This document shows positions 43,677 through 52,346 of a stretch of DNA of 64,000 bases, one piece after another. Under the pieces are notes generated by a model that saw only the letters and a list, made by a program, of their open reading frames with translations, was not told the origin of the DNA and ran no database searches. Both the position numbers and the translations under genes were made by a program. This stretch comes from Rhizobacter sp. (lineage in GTDB: Bacteria; Pseudomonadota; Gammaproteobacteria; Burkholderiales; Burkholderiaceae_C): positions 24,656 to 88,655 of the forward strand of contig JAMLIM010000003.1 in NCBI GenBank assembly GCA_023954175.1, read 5' to 3'. The first letter of the stretch is position 1. Every line of letters starts with the position of its first letter.

Positions 43677-45248
43677 TCAGCGCAGGAATTGCCGGTAAGC
43701 CGGATTCTCGGTCTCATCGACGCACGGGTAGGCGAGCGTGGCGAGGAACTCGCGCAGCGCGCGGCGGTCCCCCGGCGGCACCTGGATGCCGACCAGGATG
43801 CGGCCGTAGTCGGCACCCTGGTTGCGGTAGTGGAACAGGCTGATGTTCCACCCCGGGTGCAGGCTGGCGAGGAACTGCATCAGCGCGCCCGGGCGCTCGG
43901 GAAAATTGAAGCGAAACAGCTGCTCGTCGTGCGCAAGCTCCGAGCGTCCGCCGACCAGATGGCGCAGATGCTCGCGTGCGAGTTCGTCGTGCGTCAGGTC
44001 GAGGGTGCGAAAGCCGTGTCGCTTGAATCCGCGCGCGATGCGGGCCGATTCGTCGCGGCCGTGCGTCGTCAGGCCGACGAACACATGCGCGAGCTTGGCG
44101 TCGGAGATGCGGTAGTTGAACTCCGTGACGCTGCGCGGCCCGATCAACTCGCAAAAGCGCTTGAAGCTGCCGCGCTCCTCGGGGATGGTGACGGCGAACA
44201 TCGCCTCGCGCTCCTCGCCCACCTCGGCGCGGTCTGCGACGAAGCGCAGGCGGTCGAAGTTCATGTTCGCGCCGCCGGTGACGGCGACGAAGGTGCGGCC
44301 CTTGATCCGGTGCGTATCGACGTACTGCTTGATCCCGGCGACGCTCAGGGCACCCGCCGGCTCGAGGATGCTGCGCGTGTCCTGGAACACGTCCTTGATC
44401 GCGGCGCAAGCGGCGTCGGTATCGACGAGAACGAAGTCGTCGACGAGTTCGCGCGTCAGGCGAAAGGTCTCCTCGCCGACGAGCTTGACCGCCGTGCCGT
44501 CGGAGAAGAGTCCGACGTCGGCGAGCTGCACGCGCTTGCCGGCACGCACCGAGCGCGTCATCGCGTCCGAATCGGTCGTCTGCACGCCGATCACCTTGAT
44601 CTCCGGGCGCACGGCCTTGATGTAGGCGGCGACGCCGGAGATCAACCCACCGCCGCCGATGGCGACGAACACGGCGTCGATCGGCCCCTGGTGCTGGCGC
44701 AGGATCTCCATCGCGATCGTGCCCTGGCCCGCGATCACATAAGGGTCGTCGAACGGATGGACGAAGGTCAGGTTGCGCGCGCGCTGGATCTCGAGCGCAT
44801 GGAGATAGGCGTCGGAGTAGCTGTCGCCGGTCAGCACCACTTCGCCGCCCAGCGTGCGCACCGCGTCGACCTTGAGCGCGGGCGTCGTCACCGGCATCAC
44901 GATCACCGCCTTGCAGCCGAGCTGCCGCGCGCTGTAGGCGACGCCCTGCGCGTGGTTGCCGGCCGACGCGCAGATCACGCCGCGCCTGAGTTGCGCCGCA
45001 CTCAGGTGCGCCATCTTGTTGTAGGCGCCGCGCAGCTTGAAGCTGAACACCGGCTGCTCGTCCTCGCGCTTGAGCAGCACGTTGTTCGCCAGACGCTCGC
45101 TGAGGTTGGCGGCGCGCGCCAGCGACGACTCGATCGCAACGTCGTAGACGCGGGCCGTCAGCACCCGCTGCAGATAGTCCGGGGCCACGGCGGGGCGGCT
45201 GCCCACGCGGGAAGTCGGACTCTTTTTCGTTCGCGGCAAGCCGGTCAT
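43677..45248 (-). CDS. ilvA: Threonine ammonia-lyase, biosynthetic
   Basis: IlvA deaminates threonine to 2-oxobutanoate, the first isoleucine step. The 523-residue protein has the fold-II PLP domain: Q-P-V-F-S-F-K-L-R-G-A-Y-N (PLP lysine), S-A-G-N-H-A-Q-G-V-A, G-G-G-G-L-I-S-G-V-A and the final C-S/T-region G-A-N-M-N-F-D-R-L. Two ACT-like regulatory domains follow (about residues 335-420 and 430-515; R-P-G-A-L-M-Q-F-L), as in the isoleucine-inhibited enzyme. The upstream 336-nt region holds a candidate small RNA; TAAGAT (45285-45290) may be the gene's own -10. Confidence 0.97.
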   Translation of the reverse strand: MTGLPRTKKSPTSRVGSRPAVAPDYLQRVLTARVYDVAIESSLARAANLSERLANNVLLKREDEQPVFSFKLRGAYNKMAHLSAAQLRRGVICASAGNHAQGVAYSARQLGCKAVIVMPVTTPALKVDAVRTLGGEVVLTGDSYSDAYLHALEIQRARNLTFVHPFDDPYVIAGQGTIAMEILRQHQGPIDAVFVAIGGGGLISGVAAYIKAVRPEIKVIGVQTTDSDAMTRSVRAGKRVQLADVGLFSDGTAVKLVGEETFRLTRELVDDFVLVDTDAACAAIKDVFQDTRSILEPAGALSVAGIKQYVDTHRIKGRTFVAVTGGANMNFDRLRFVADRAEVGEEREAMFAVTIPEERGSFKRFCELIGPRSVTEFNYRISDAKLAHVFVGLTTHGRDESARIARGFKRHGFRTLDLTHDELAREHLRHLVGGRSELAHDEQLFRFNFPERPGALMQFLASLHPGWNISLFHYRNQGADYGRILVGIQVPPGDRRALREFLATLAYPCVDETENPAYRQFLR

Positions 45249-45380
45249 CGGGGAGTGTGTCGTGCTGACGTGTTGCGGCGCCGCATCTTACGCGAGCGCC
45301 CCATCGAGCCGGAAAATCGGGCCGGAGAACCGGGTCAGAGAGCGGGACCCGCGCAGGGGTCCGCACCCCGCGACGGGTGC

Positions 45381-45411
45381 AAAAAAAGCCCAAGGCATTG
45401 CTGCCTTGGGC
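45381..45411 (-). terminator. Rho-independent terminator
   Basis: On the minus strand a 10-bp stem GCCCAAGGCA / TGCCTTGGGC with a 4-nt loop (45388-45411) is followed by seven U (45381-45387). This is the best terminator in the region and lies upstream of ilvA, closing the candidate small RNA. Confidence 0.85.
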
Positions 45412-45485
45412 TGAAGTCCACCCGAGGGGTGGAGGAGACAACGGTTGCGAGGGATCGCCCGTGGGCTGGGCGCCGCCTCGCGATG
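45381..45485 (-). ncRNA. Candidate ~105-nt small RNA or leader upstream of ilvA
   Basis: A minus-strand promoter is suggested by TTGCAG (45515-45520) and TACACT (45492-45497) with a 17-nt spacer, placing the start near 45485. The RNA can form three hairpins: GCGAGG/CCTCGC, CCACCC-CTC-GGGTGG and a strong terminator. A single-stranded stretch between the first two contains CUCCUCC (45431-45437), complementary to Shine-Dalgarno sequences. It could also be an attenuated leader of ilvA, 130 nt downstream. Confidence 0.5.
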
Positions 45486-45573
45486 CAATCGAGTGTATGC
45501 GCGGAAATGCTGCGCTGCAATATCCATACAGCGGTTCAACTAGAGGCGCGACTCGAAAGCCACATCCGCGCGG

Positions 45574-45579
45574 CACAAT
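45574..45579 (+). promoter_or_regulatory. Candidate -10 of a leaderless OsmC-gene transcript
   Basis: CACAAT ends 6 nt before the ATG at 45586; no ribosome site is present. The same hexamer and spacing occur before anmK. Confidence 0.4.
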
Positions 45580-45585
45580 GCGCGC

Positions 45586-46008
45586 ATGGAATGCACGATC
45601 AACTGGCTGCCCGCTGGCGGCATGAGCTTCATCGCCGAAACCGGCAGCGGCCATGTGCTCGCGATGGACGGTGCCGTAGACGGCGGCGGCCGCAACCTGG
45701 CCCCGCGTCCGATGGAAACCGTGCTCGCCGGCACCGGCGGCTGTACGGCCTACGACGTGGTGCTGATCCTCAAGCGCGGGCGTCACGACGTGCGCGGCTG
45801 CCAGGTCGCCATCAAGGCCGAGCGCGCCGAAACCGATCCCAAGGTCTTCACCGCGATACAGATGCATTTCGTCGTCACCGGGCGCGGGCTGACGCCGGCG
45901 GCGGTCGAACGGGCGGTCGCGCTGTCGCACGAGAAATACTGCTCGGCGAGCATCATGCTTGCCCACACGGCAAAGATCAGCACGAGCTTCGAGTTGATCG
46001 AGGTCTGA
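45586..46008 (+). CDS. OsmC family protein
   Basis: A 140-residue thiol-peroxidase-fold protein. The family pattern is present: G-A-V-D-G-G-G, P-M-E-T-V-L-A-G-T-G-G-C-T-A-Y-D-V-V (first active cysteine) and S-H-E-K-Y-C-S-A-S-I-M-L (second cysteine). It resembles the YhfA-like subgroup of OsmC proteins rather than Ohr. It likely reduces organic peroxides or related substrates; physiology unknown. It is divergent from the ilvA region. Confidence 0.9.
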   Translation: MECTINWLPAGGMSFIAETGSGHVLAMDGAVDGGGRNLAPRPMETVLAGTGGCTAYDVVLILKRGRHDVRGCQVAIKAERAETDPKVFTAIQMHFVVTGRGLTPAAVERAVALSHEKYCSASIMLAHTAKISTSFELIEV

Positions 46009-46078
46009 CCGTCTGGCGCGGCCCTGGCTTGGTGCGACTGAGTCGGCGCGGCGGCCGGCGCCGGGCTCCGGACACGCT

Positions 46079-46720
46079 TCAGATGTAGTGCGCCGTCGTC
46101 GTCATGACCTTGGCCGCGGCGCGCATCATCATTCGAAGGGGCGGCGGCAGCGTCGCGGCACCCGCCTGCTCGGCCATTTGCGCGTGCCCCGCCTCATCCT
46201 CCTTCATCTGCTGGACGATGGCGCGCGACGCCTCGTCCGCCGCAGGCAGGCGCTCGAGGTGGCCCTGCAGATGGTGCTCGACCTGGCGTTCGGTCTCCAC
46301 GACGAACCCGAGGCTCAACGCGTCGCTCGTCTTCCCGGCGATCCAGCCGATGCCGAAGGCGCCGGCGTACCAAAGCGGGTTGAGCAGGCTGGGGCGGGCG
46401 CCGAGTTCGCGCAGACGCTGCTGCGTCCACGCCAGATGATCTGTCTCTTCGCGCGAGGCCGACTCGAACCGGGCGCTCAGCGTGGTGTCGCGAGCGGCGA
46501 GCGCCTGGGCGTGATAGAGCGCCTGGGCACAGACCTCCCCGACGTGGTTGACGCGCATCAGCGCACCCGAAAGGCGCCGCTGCGCCTCGTCCAGCGGTTC
46601 GGATGCAACGCCCGAAGGCGCGCCCGGGCAGGGGCGGGCCGCGACATTCGCGCCGGAAAGGGTGCGCAGCGCGTTGTCGGCCGTCGCGAGCAGGCGATCC
46701 AGGGGCGAAAGGGGTGGCAT
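46079..46720 (-). CDS. coq7: 2-octaprenyl-3-methyl-6-methoxy-1,4-benzoquinol hydroxylase Coq7
   Basis: A 213-residue di-iron monooxygenase for a late ubiquinone hydroxylation. The ferritin-like ligand motifs are present: [33 protein letters not shown] and M-K-E-D-E-A-G-H-A. Coq7 replaces UbiF in many beta-proteobacteria. ATG 46720 ([10 protein letters not shown]) is the usual start; the frame upstream to 46828 is unlikely. Confidence 0.96.
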   Translation of the reverse strand: MPPLSPLDRLLATADNALRTLSGANVAARPCPGAPSGVASEPLDEAQRRLSGALMRVNHVGEVCAQALYHAQALAARDTTLSARFESASREETDHLAWTQQRLRELGARPSLLNPLWYAGAFGIGWIAGKTSDALSLGFVVETERQVEHHLQGHLERLPAADEASRAIVQQMKEDEAGHAQMAEQAGAATLPPPLRMMMRAAAKVMTTTAHYI

Positions 46721-46918
46721 GGAAGGAAAATGCGGTTCCGAACTGGAAACGAGCATATCGCAGCCCTGTGGGGCCGGGCGGCGCAGCGGGGGCGCGTTCG
46801 CGCACGCCGCCGGGACCGGGAACGCCACCCTGGGCGGCGGCCCGCGACGCCGGCTTTCCCCTGCGCTCCGGCCGCGTTGTGCTCAGACAACATAATGAGC
46901 CTTTTCTGCCCCGAATCT

Positions 46919-46947
46919 TTGCAAGCGGGTCCTTGGTCTGGTGCAAT
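46919..46947 (+). promoter_or_regulatory. Candidate porin promoter
   Basis: TTGCAA (46919-46924) and TGCAAT (46942-46947) are separated by 17 nt. The predicted start near 46954 gives an ~85-nt leader ending in a good ribosome site (CTAGGAGATAG) before the porin ATG. The rest of the 318-nt gap holds nothing else. Confidence 0.4.
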
Positions 46948-47038
46948 ACACACAACTTCCGATGAGGAGGTTGGCCTGATCTGCCCTCGCGGGTACATCC
47001 CGATCGGGACCTCTTGTTCAACCTAGGAGATAGTCGCA

Positions 47039-48124
47039 ATGAAAAAATCTCTTCTCGCTCTCGCAGTGCTGGGCGCTTTTGCTGGCGCCGCTTCGGCCCA
47101 GTCGTCGGTGACCCTTTTCGGTGTCGTTGACTTGAACCTCCGCTACGTCGATAACGCTGCCGGTACGCAGTACCAGATGAACCAGGACGGCAACGCCAGC
47201 AGCCGCCTTGGCGTCCGTGGTGTCGAAGATCTGGGTGGTGGCTTGAACGCCAGCTTCTGGATCGAAGGCGCGATGAACCCGCAAAACGGTACCGCCGGCG
47301 GCCAGACCTGGCAACGCCGTTCGACCGTCAGCCTCTCCGGCGGCTGGGGTGAAGTCCGTCTCGGTCGCGATTACACCGCGACCTTCTGGAACGCGACGAT
47401 CTTCGATCCGTTCGGCACGAACGGTATCGGTAGCTCCGGCAACCTGTACCTCGTTTCGCCGGCACTGCCGACCGGCGCTGCGTACGGCACCCTGGTTCGC
47501 GCCAACAACATGGTCGGCTACTTCCTGCCGTCCGGTATCGCTGGCGGCCTGTACGGTCAGGTGCAACTCGCCTCGGGCCAAGGCTCGAACGGCAACAAGT
47601 ACTTCGGCGCGCGCCTGGGCTACGCCAGCGGCCCGTTCAACGTCGCCGGCTCCTGGGGCCGGACGCAAGTCACCGGTGGTGTGCCTGGCGTGACCCCGCC
47701 GTTCGGTCTTGGCGATTCGAGCGGTACCAACTGGAACCTGGCTGGCTCGTGGAACTTCGGTGTCGTGAAGGCCTCGGCCTACTACGGCAACCTGACGTAC
47801 CAGGCGCTTGACCAGTCCAACTGGTACATCGGCCTGCAAGCGCCTATCGGCCTGTGGACGGTCAAGGGCACGTACGGCGCAGTGTCGCGCAGCGGTATCG
47901 AGCCGTACGCCCCGGGTTGGGACAACCAGAGCGCATGGCAGATTGCGCTGGGCGCGACGTACGACCTGTCCAAGCGCACCGCGCTGTATGGCACGTACTC
48001 GCACATCGACAACTCGGACGGTGCGCGCTTCATCGTCGGCGCCATGCAAGGCCAGCCTGGCGGCGGCGCCGGTGCCAACGAGAACTCGCAAGGCTTCGAA
48101 GTCGGTATCCGTCACTCGTTCTGA
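47039..48124 (+). CDS. General porin, Burkholderiales trimeric type
   Basis: A 361-residue outer-membrane beta-barrel. The signal peptide is M-K-K-S-L-L-A-L-A-V-L-G-A-F-A-G-A-A-S-A-Q. It opens Q-S-S-V-T-L-F-G-V-V-D and closes with G-F-E-V-G-I-R-H-S-F, the beta-proteobacterial porin ends with terminal Phe. Strand patterns such as G-G-L-N-A-S-F-W-I-E and R-R-S-T-V-S-L-S-G-G-W-G-E-V-R-L-G-R-D occur throughout. Codons favour GGT, CGT and GCT more than neighbours, as in strongly expressed genes. A clean terminator follows. Confidence 0.96.
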   Translation: MKKSLLALAVLGAFAGAASAQSSVTLFGVVDLNLRYVDNAAGTQYQMNQDGNASSRLGVRGVEDLGGGLNASFWIEGAMNPQNGTAGGQTWQRRSTVSLSGGWGEVRLGRDYTATFWNATIFDPFGTNGIGSSGNLYLVSPALPTGAAYGTLVRANNMVGYFLPSGIAGGLYGQVQLASGQGSNGNKYFGARLGYASGPFNVAGSWGRTQVTGGVPGVTPPFGLGDSSGTNWNLAGSWNFGVVKASAYYGNLTYQALDQSNWYIGLQAPIGLWTVKGTYGAVSRSGIEPYAPGWDNQSAWQIALGATYDLSKRTALYGTYSHIDNSDGARFIVGAMQGQPGGGAGANENSQGFEVGIRHSF

Positions 48125-48160
48125 TTCTGCAGCGCCTGCCTCGAGCAGGCGTGAATCAGC

Positions 48161-48186
48161 AAAGGCCGCCTTCGGGCGGCCTTTTT
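48161..48186 (+). terminator. Rho-independent terminator of the porin gene
   Basis: AAAGGCCGCC-TTCG-GGCGGCC followed by five T. A weaker upstream dyad GCGCCTGC/GCAGGCGT (48132-48151) precedes it. Confidence 0.9.
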
Positions 48187-48354
48187 CATGTGCGCCCGGG
48201 CCGATGTCGCTTCGACCTTGCTAAGGAGTTTCCCGTTTGACGCGCCGCAGCGCTTTTGGTCTCATCGTCGGGTGAGCCAGCCTCTGCCAGCGGCGAGCCA
48301 CGCGGCGCATCTGGCGCTGCCCACTGTGGCCCCCTGAGCAACCCATTCCTTCGC

Positions 48355-49338
48355 ATGCTCGCATTCATTCTTCGTCGACTGGCGCAGGCCGTGATCGTGA
48401 TGCTCACGGTCGCGTTTGTCTCTTTCATGCTGTTCCAGTACGTCGGCGATCCGGTGACGAACCTGCTCGGGCAGGACGCAACGCCGCAGCAGCGCGCGCA
48501 GCTGCGCGCCGACCTCGGGCTCGACCAGCCGTTTCCGGTGCAGTTCGCGCGCTTTGTCGGCAACGCGGTGCAGGGGGACTTCGGCCTCAGTCTGCGCCAG
48601 GGACGCAAGGTGTCGTCGCTCATCGTCGAGCGCTTCCCGGCAACGCTCGAACTCGCCACCAGCGCCGCCTTGCTTGCGCTCGGCCTGGGCATACCGATGG
48701 GCGTCTACGCGGCCCTGCGGCGCGGCACCTTCTCATCGCAGGCGCTGATGACGCTGTCGCTGCTCGGCGTTTCGCTGCCGACCTTCCTGATCGGCATCCT
48801 GCTGATACTCGTCTTCTCGGTCACGCTCAAGTGGCTGCCCAGTTTCGGGCGCGGCGACGTGGTGGCCATCGGCAGCTGGACGTCCGGCTTTCTGACCGTC
48901 GAAGGGCTGAAGCATCTGATCCTGCCGTCGATCACGCTCGCGTTGTTTCAGCTTGCCCTGATCATGCGGCTTGTGCGCTCGGAGATGCTCGAGGTGCTGC
49001 GCTCCGACTACATCAAGTTCGCGCGCGCTCGCGGGCTGCCCAACCGGATGGTCTACTTTGGTCATGCGCTGAAGAACACGCTGGTGCCGGTGATGACCAT
49101 CACCGGCCTGCAACTCGGCTCCCTGATCGCCTTCGCCATCATCACCGAGCAGGTCTTTCAGTGGCCCGGCATGGGCCTGCTCTTCATCCAGGCCGTCACG
49201 TTCGCCGACATTCCGGTGATGGCGGCCTATCTGTGCCTGATCTCGTTGATCTTCGTCGTCATCAATCTGGTGGTCGACCTGCTGTATTTCGCTGTCGACC
49301 CGCGCCTTCGCATCGAACGCGCAGCCGGCGCGCACTGA
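48355..49338 (+). CDS. Dipeptide/oligopeptide ABC permease, DppB type
   Basis: A 327-residue polytopic permease starting M-L-A-F-I-L-R-R-L-A-Q-A. Six membrane segments are visible and the EAA loop R-S-D-Y-I-K-F-A-R-A-R-G-L-P-N-R is present, with D-P-R-L-R at the end. ATG 48355 fits; the frame is open back to 48256. In this operon the binding protein follows this permease instead of preceding it. The 230-nt gap from the porin contains only its terminator. Confidence 0.93.
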   Translation: MLAFILRRLAQAVIVMLTVAFVSFMLFQYVGDPVTNLLGQDATPQQRAQLRADLGLDQPFPVQFARFVGNAVQGDFGLSLRQGRKVSSLIVERFPATLELATSAALLALGLGIPMGVYAALRRGTFSSQALMTLSLLGVSLPTFLIGILLILVFSVTLKWLPSFGRGDVVAIGSWTSGFLTVEGLKHLILPSITLALFQLALIMRLVRSEMLEVLRSDYIKFARARGLPNRMVYFGHALKNTLVPVMTITGLQLGSLIAFAIITEQVFQWPGMGLLFIQAVTFADIPVMAAYLCLISLIFVVINLVVDLLYFAVDPRLRIERAAGAH

Positions 49339-49396
49339 AACCCGTCTGCTGCGCTACGATCGCCCACGCTTTCACCCCGAGTCACTGGAGAGAACC

Positions 49397-50968
49397 ATGT
49401 CGAGATTCAAGACCCCGTTGCTTGCCGCCGCGCTCATGCTCACCTGCGCCGCGACTCAGGCCGTGACGCTGCGCGTCGCCAACGTCGGCGACGTGCAGTC
49501 GATGGACCCGCATTCGCTCAACGAGACGCTGCAACTGAGCTTCACCGCGAGTGTTTACGAGCCTTTGATCGGGCGCGGCAAGGACATGGCGCTCGTGCCG
49601 CTGCTGGCGACAAAGTGGACGCAGGTCTCGCCCAACGTGTGGCGCTTCGAGTTGCGCAAGGGCGTCAAATTCCACGACGGCACGCCGTTCAACGCCGATG
49701 ACGTCGTCTTCTCGTTCAACCGCGCCGCCGATCCGGGCGGCGACATGCGCGGCTACACCTCGTCGTTCAAGGAAGTGCGCAAGATCGACGACTACACGGT
49801 CGAGATCGAGACGACGGCGCCGTTTCCGATCCTGCCGGACGTGATCTCCAACGTCTACATGATGAGCAAGAAGTGGAGCGAGACGAACAAGGCCGAGAAG
49901 CCGGTCGACCGCCGCAAGGGTATCGAGAACACGGCCTCGTTCAAGGCCAACGGCACCGGGCCGTTTCGCCTGAAGGAGCGCCAGCCGGGCACGCGCACGG
50001 TCATCGTGCGCAACCTCAACTACTGGGACAAGGTCGACACCAACGTCGACGAGGTCGTCTTCACGCCGATCGGCAGCGACGCGACGCGCGTGGCCGCGCT
50101 GCTCTCTGGCGAGATCGATGTCATGGAGCCGGTGCCGCTGCAGGACGTCGAGCGCGTCAAGGCCAACCCCAACCTCGTCGTCATGCAGGGACCGGAACTG
50201 CGCACGATCTTCCTCGGCATGGACCAGAAGCGCGATGAGCTGCTGTTCTCCAGTGTCAAGGGCAAGAACCCGTTCAAGGACGTGCGTGTGCGCAAGGCGT
50301 TCTACCAGGCGATCGACATCGAGGCGATCAAGACGAAGGTGATGCGCGGTGCGGCGACGCCGACCGCGCTGATGGTGGCGCCGGGCGTGCGCGGCTTCCA
50401 GGCCGACATGAACACGCGCCTGCCGTACGACCCCGAGGCGGCGAAGAAGCTGCTCGCCGAAGCGGGCTACCCGAACGGCTTCGAGGTGACGATGAACTGC
50501 CCGAACGATCGCTACGTCAACGACAGCGCGATCTGCCAGGCGGTGGCCGCGAACCTGGCGCGCATCGGCGTCAAGATCAATCTGCAGGCCGAGACCAAGG
50601 TGTCGTACTTCCCGAAGATCCTGAGCCGCAACACGAGCTTTTATCTGCTCGGCTGGACACCCAGCACCGGTGATTCGCACGACCCGCTGGCCGCGCTGAT
50701 GGCCACCCCCGACGGCAAGGGCCAGGGGCAGTTCAACCTCGGCAGCTACAGCAACCCGAAGCTCGACGAGCTGACCCACAAGATCCAGTCGGAGACGGAC
50801 CAGAAGAAGCGCAACGAGCTGATCCGCGAGGCGTTCAAGATCCATCAGGACGACGTCGGCCACATCCCGCTGCACCAGCAGGCGCTGGCCTGGGGAACGG
50901 CGAAGAAGGTGAGCCTGGTGCAACTGCCCGACAACCGCATGTTCTTCAAATGGGTCGTCGTGAAGTGA
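49397..50968 (+). CDS. Peptide-type ABC substrate-binding protein
   Basis: A 523-residue family 5 periplasmic binding protein. Signal peptide M-S-R-F-K-T-P-L-L-A-A-A-L-M-L-T then A-A-T-Q-A. Motifs include S-M-D-P-H-S-L-N-E-T, V-W-R-F-E-L-R-K-G-V-K-F-H-D-G-T-P-F-N-A-D-D-V (diagnostic) and K-A-F-Y-Q-A-I-D-I-E-A-I. GGAGAG precedes ATG. The ligand could be peptides, nickel or glutathione-like compounds; not determinable from sequence. It lies 58 nt after the first permease. Confidence 0.93.
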   Translation: MSRFKTPLLAAALMLTCAATQAVTLRVANVGDVQSMDPHSLNETLQLSFTASVYEPLIGRGKDMALVPLLATKWTQVSPNVWRFELRKGVKFHDGTPFNADDVVFSFNRAADPGGDMRGYTSSFKEVRKIDDYTVEIETTAPFPILPDVISNVYMMSKKWSETNKAEKPVDRRKGIENTASFKANGTGPFRLKERQPGTRTVIVRNLNYWDKVDTNVDEVVFTPIGSDATRVAALLSGEIDVMEPVPLQDVERVKANPNLVVMQGPELRTIFLGMDQKRDELLFSSVKGKNPFKDVRVRKAFYQAIDIEAIKTKVMRGAATPTALMVAPGVRGFQADMNTRLPYDPEAAKKLLAEAGYPNGFEVTMNCPNDRYVNDSAICQAVAANLARIGVKINLQAETKVSYFPKILSRNTSFYLLGWTPSTGDSHDPLAALMATPDGKGQGQFNLGSYSNPKLDELTHKIQSETDQKKRNELIREAFKIHQDDVGHIPLHQQALAWGTAKKVSLVQLPDNRMFFKWVVVK

Positions 50969-51008
50969 GCATCGCGGCGCGCATCGGGTTCGCCCCGGCC
51001 GGCAGTTG

Positions 51009-51920
51009 ATGGCAAGCCCGGTGCGCCGCTTCTTCGACAGCGACATCTGGTACAGCTTTCGCACGTCGCCGACGGCGATGATCGCTGCGTTGATCGCGTT
51101 CGTCTGCCTCTTCTGCGCGATCTTCGCCAACTGGGTCGCGCCGCACAACCCGTTCGACCTCGCGACGCTCGAGCTTGGCGATTCGCGCCTGCCGCCGGCC
51201 TGGTCCGAAGGCGGCACGTCGCGCTATCTGCTCGGCACCGACGACCAGGGCCGCGACATCCTTTCGGCGCTGATGTACGGCGCGCGCATCTCGCTCTTCG
51301 TCGGGTTGGCGTCGGTCATGGTGTCGATGCTGGTCGGCGTCTCGATGGGCCTGCTGTCGGGCTTTGCCGGCGGGCGCATCGACGCCTTCATCATGCGCGT
51401 GTGCGACGTGATGCTGTCGTTCCCGTCGATCCTGATCGCGCTCCTGATCGACGGCGTCGGCCGCGCGCTGTTTCCGAATGCGCACGACACGCTCGCGTTC
51501 GCGGTGCTCATCATCGCGATCTCGCTCACCGGCTGGGTGCAGTACGCGCGCACCGTGCGCGGCTCGACGATGGTCGAGCGCAACAAGGAGTACGTGCAGG
51601 CGGCGCGCGTGATCGGCGTCACGTCGCTGCGCATCATGCGTCGCCACGTGCTGCCCAACGTCATGGGGCCGGTGATGGTGCTGGCGACGATCCAGGTCGC
51701 GCTCGCCATCATCACCGAAGCGACGCTATCCTTTCTTGGCGTCGGCGTGCCGCCCACCTCGCCGTCGCTCGGCACGCTGATCCGCGTCGGCAACGACTTT
51801 CTGTTCTCCGGGGAATGGTGGATCACGATCTTCCCGGGCGCGGTGCTGGTGCTGATCACGCTCAGCGTGAACCTGCTGGGCGACTGGCTGCGTGACGCGC
51901 TCAACCCGCGCCTGCGCTGA
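51009..51920 (+). CDS. Dipeptide/oligopeptide ABC permease, DppC type
   Basis: A 303-residue permease starting M-A-S-P-V-R-R-F-F-D-S-D (TTG one codon upstream is in frame but less likely). Landmarks: G-T-D-D-Q-G-R-D-I-L-S-A-L-M-Y-G-A-R, the EAA loop Y-V-Q-A-A-R-V-I-G-V and E-A-T-L-S-F-L-G-V-G-V-P-P-T-S-P-S-L-G-T-L-I. Pairs with the DppB-type permease. Confidence 0.93.
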   Translation: MASPVRRFFDSDIWYSFRTSPTAMIAALIAFVCLFCAIFANWVAPHNPFDLATLELGDSRLPPAWSEGGTSRYLLGTDDQGRDILSALMYGARISLFVGLASVMVSMLVGVSMGLLSGFAGGRIDAFIMRVCDVMLSFPSILIALLIDGVGRALFPNAHDTLAFAVLIIAISLTGWVQYARTVRGSTMVERNKEYVQAARVIGVTSLRIMRRHVLPNVMGPVMVLATIQVALAIITEATLSFLGVGVPPTSPSLGTLIRVGNDFLFSGEWWITIFPGAVLVLITLSVNLLGDWLRDALNPRLR

Positions 51921-51932
51921 ATCGGAGGTGAC

Positions 51933-52340
51933 ATGAATAATCCTGACCGCAGGCCGTTGCGCGTCGCGGCTGCCGCGCTCGTGCTGCTGCTGGCCGGCTG
52001 CGCAAGCACCGGCACCGGCTATCACTACTCGCAACTCGTCGGCAAGCGCTACTTCAAGACCAACATCGACACCTACCCGGTGCTCATCCTCGAGGTCGAT
52101 GGCCGCTCGTTCGTTGGCGGCGTGCCGGTGCTGGTCGACCCGGGCGTACGCAACGTGCTGCTGCAGGGGCCACCGACGATGGTCGACCTGCAGCTGACGC
52201 AGACGATGAAGCTCGACGTGAAGCCCTGCACGCGCTACTACCTCGTCGCGGTCAAGCAAAACCCGTTGCAAAACGAGTTCACGCCGCGCGTGGACTTCGA
52301 GGAACCGGTCCCCGGCTGCACGCCGCCACCCGCCAAGTAG
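51933..52340 (+). CDS. Small lipoprotein inside the peptide-importer operon
   Basis: A 135-residue lipoprotein. Signal: R-R-P-L-R-V-A-A-A-A-L-V-L-L-L-A-G-C with lipobox Cys at about residue 24. The mature part is small (F-K-T-N-I-D-T-Y-P-V-L-I-L-E-V-D-G-R-S-F) with Cys pairs near the end (P-C-T-R-Y, P-G-C-T-P-P-P). It sits 12 nt after the DppC permease and 6 nt before DppD, so it is co-transcribed. Unusual component; family unknown to me. Confidence 0.75.
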   Translation: MNNPDRRPLRVAAAALVLLLAGCASTGTGYHYSQLVGKRYFKTNIDTYPVLILEVDGRSFVGGVPVLVDPGVRNVLLQGPPTMVDLQLTQTMKLDVKPCTRYYLVAVKQNPLQNEFTPRVDFEEPVPGCTPPPAK

Positions 52341-52346
52341 GGCCGC

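Noticed and set aside
43434-46088. 884-residue plus-strand frame opposite ilvA
   Set aside because: Antisense to a clear IlvA; no recognisable motifs; composition typical of the complementary strand of high-GC genes.
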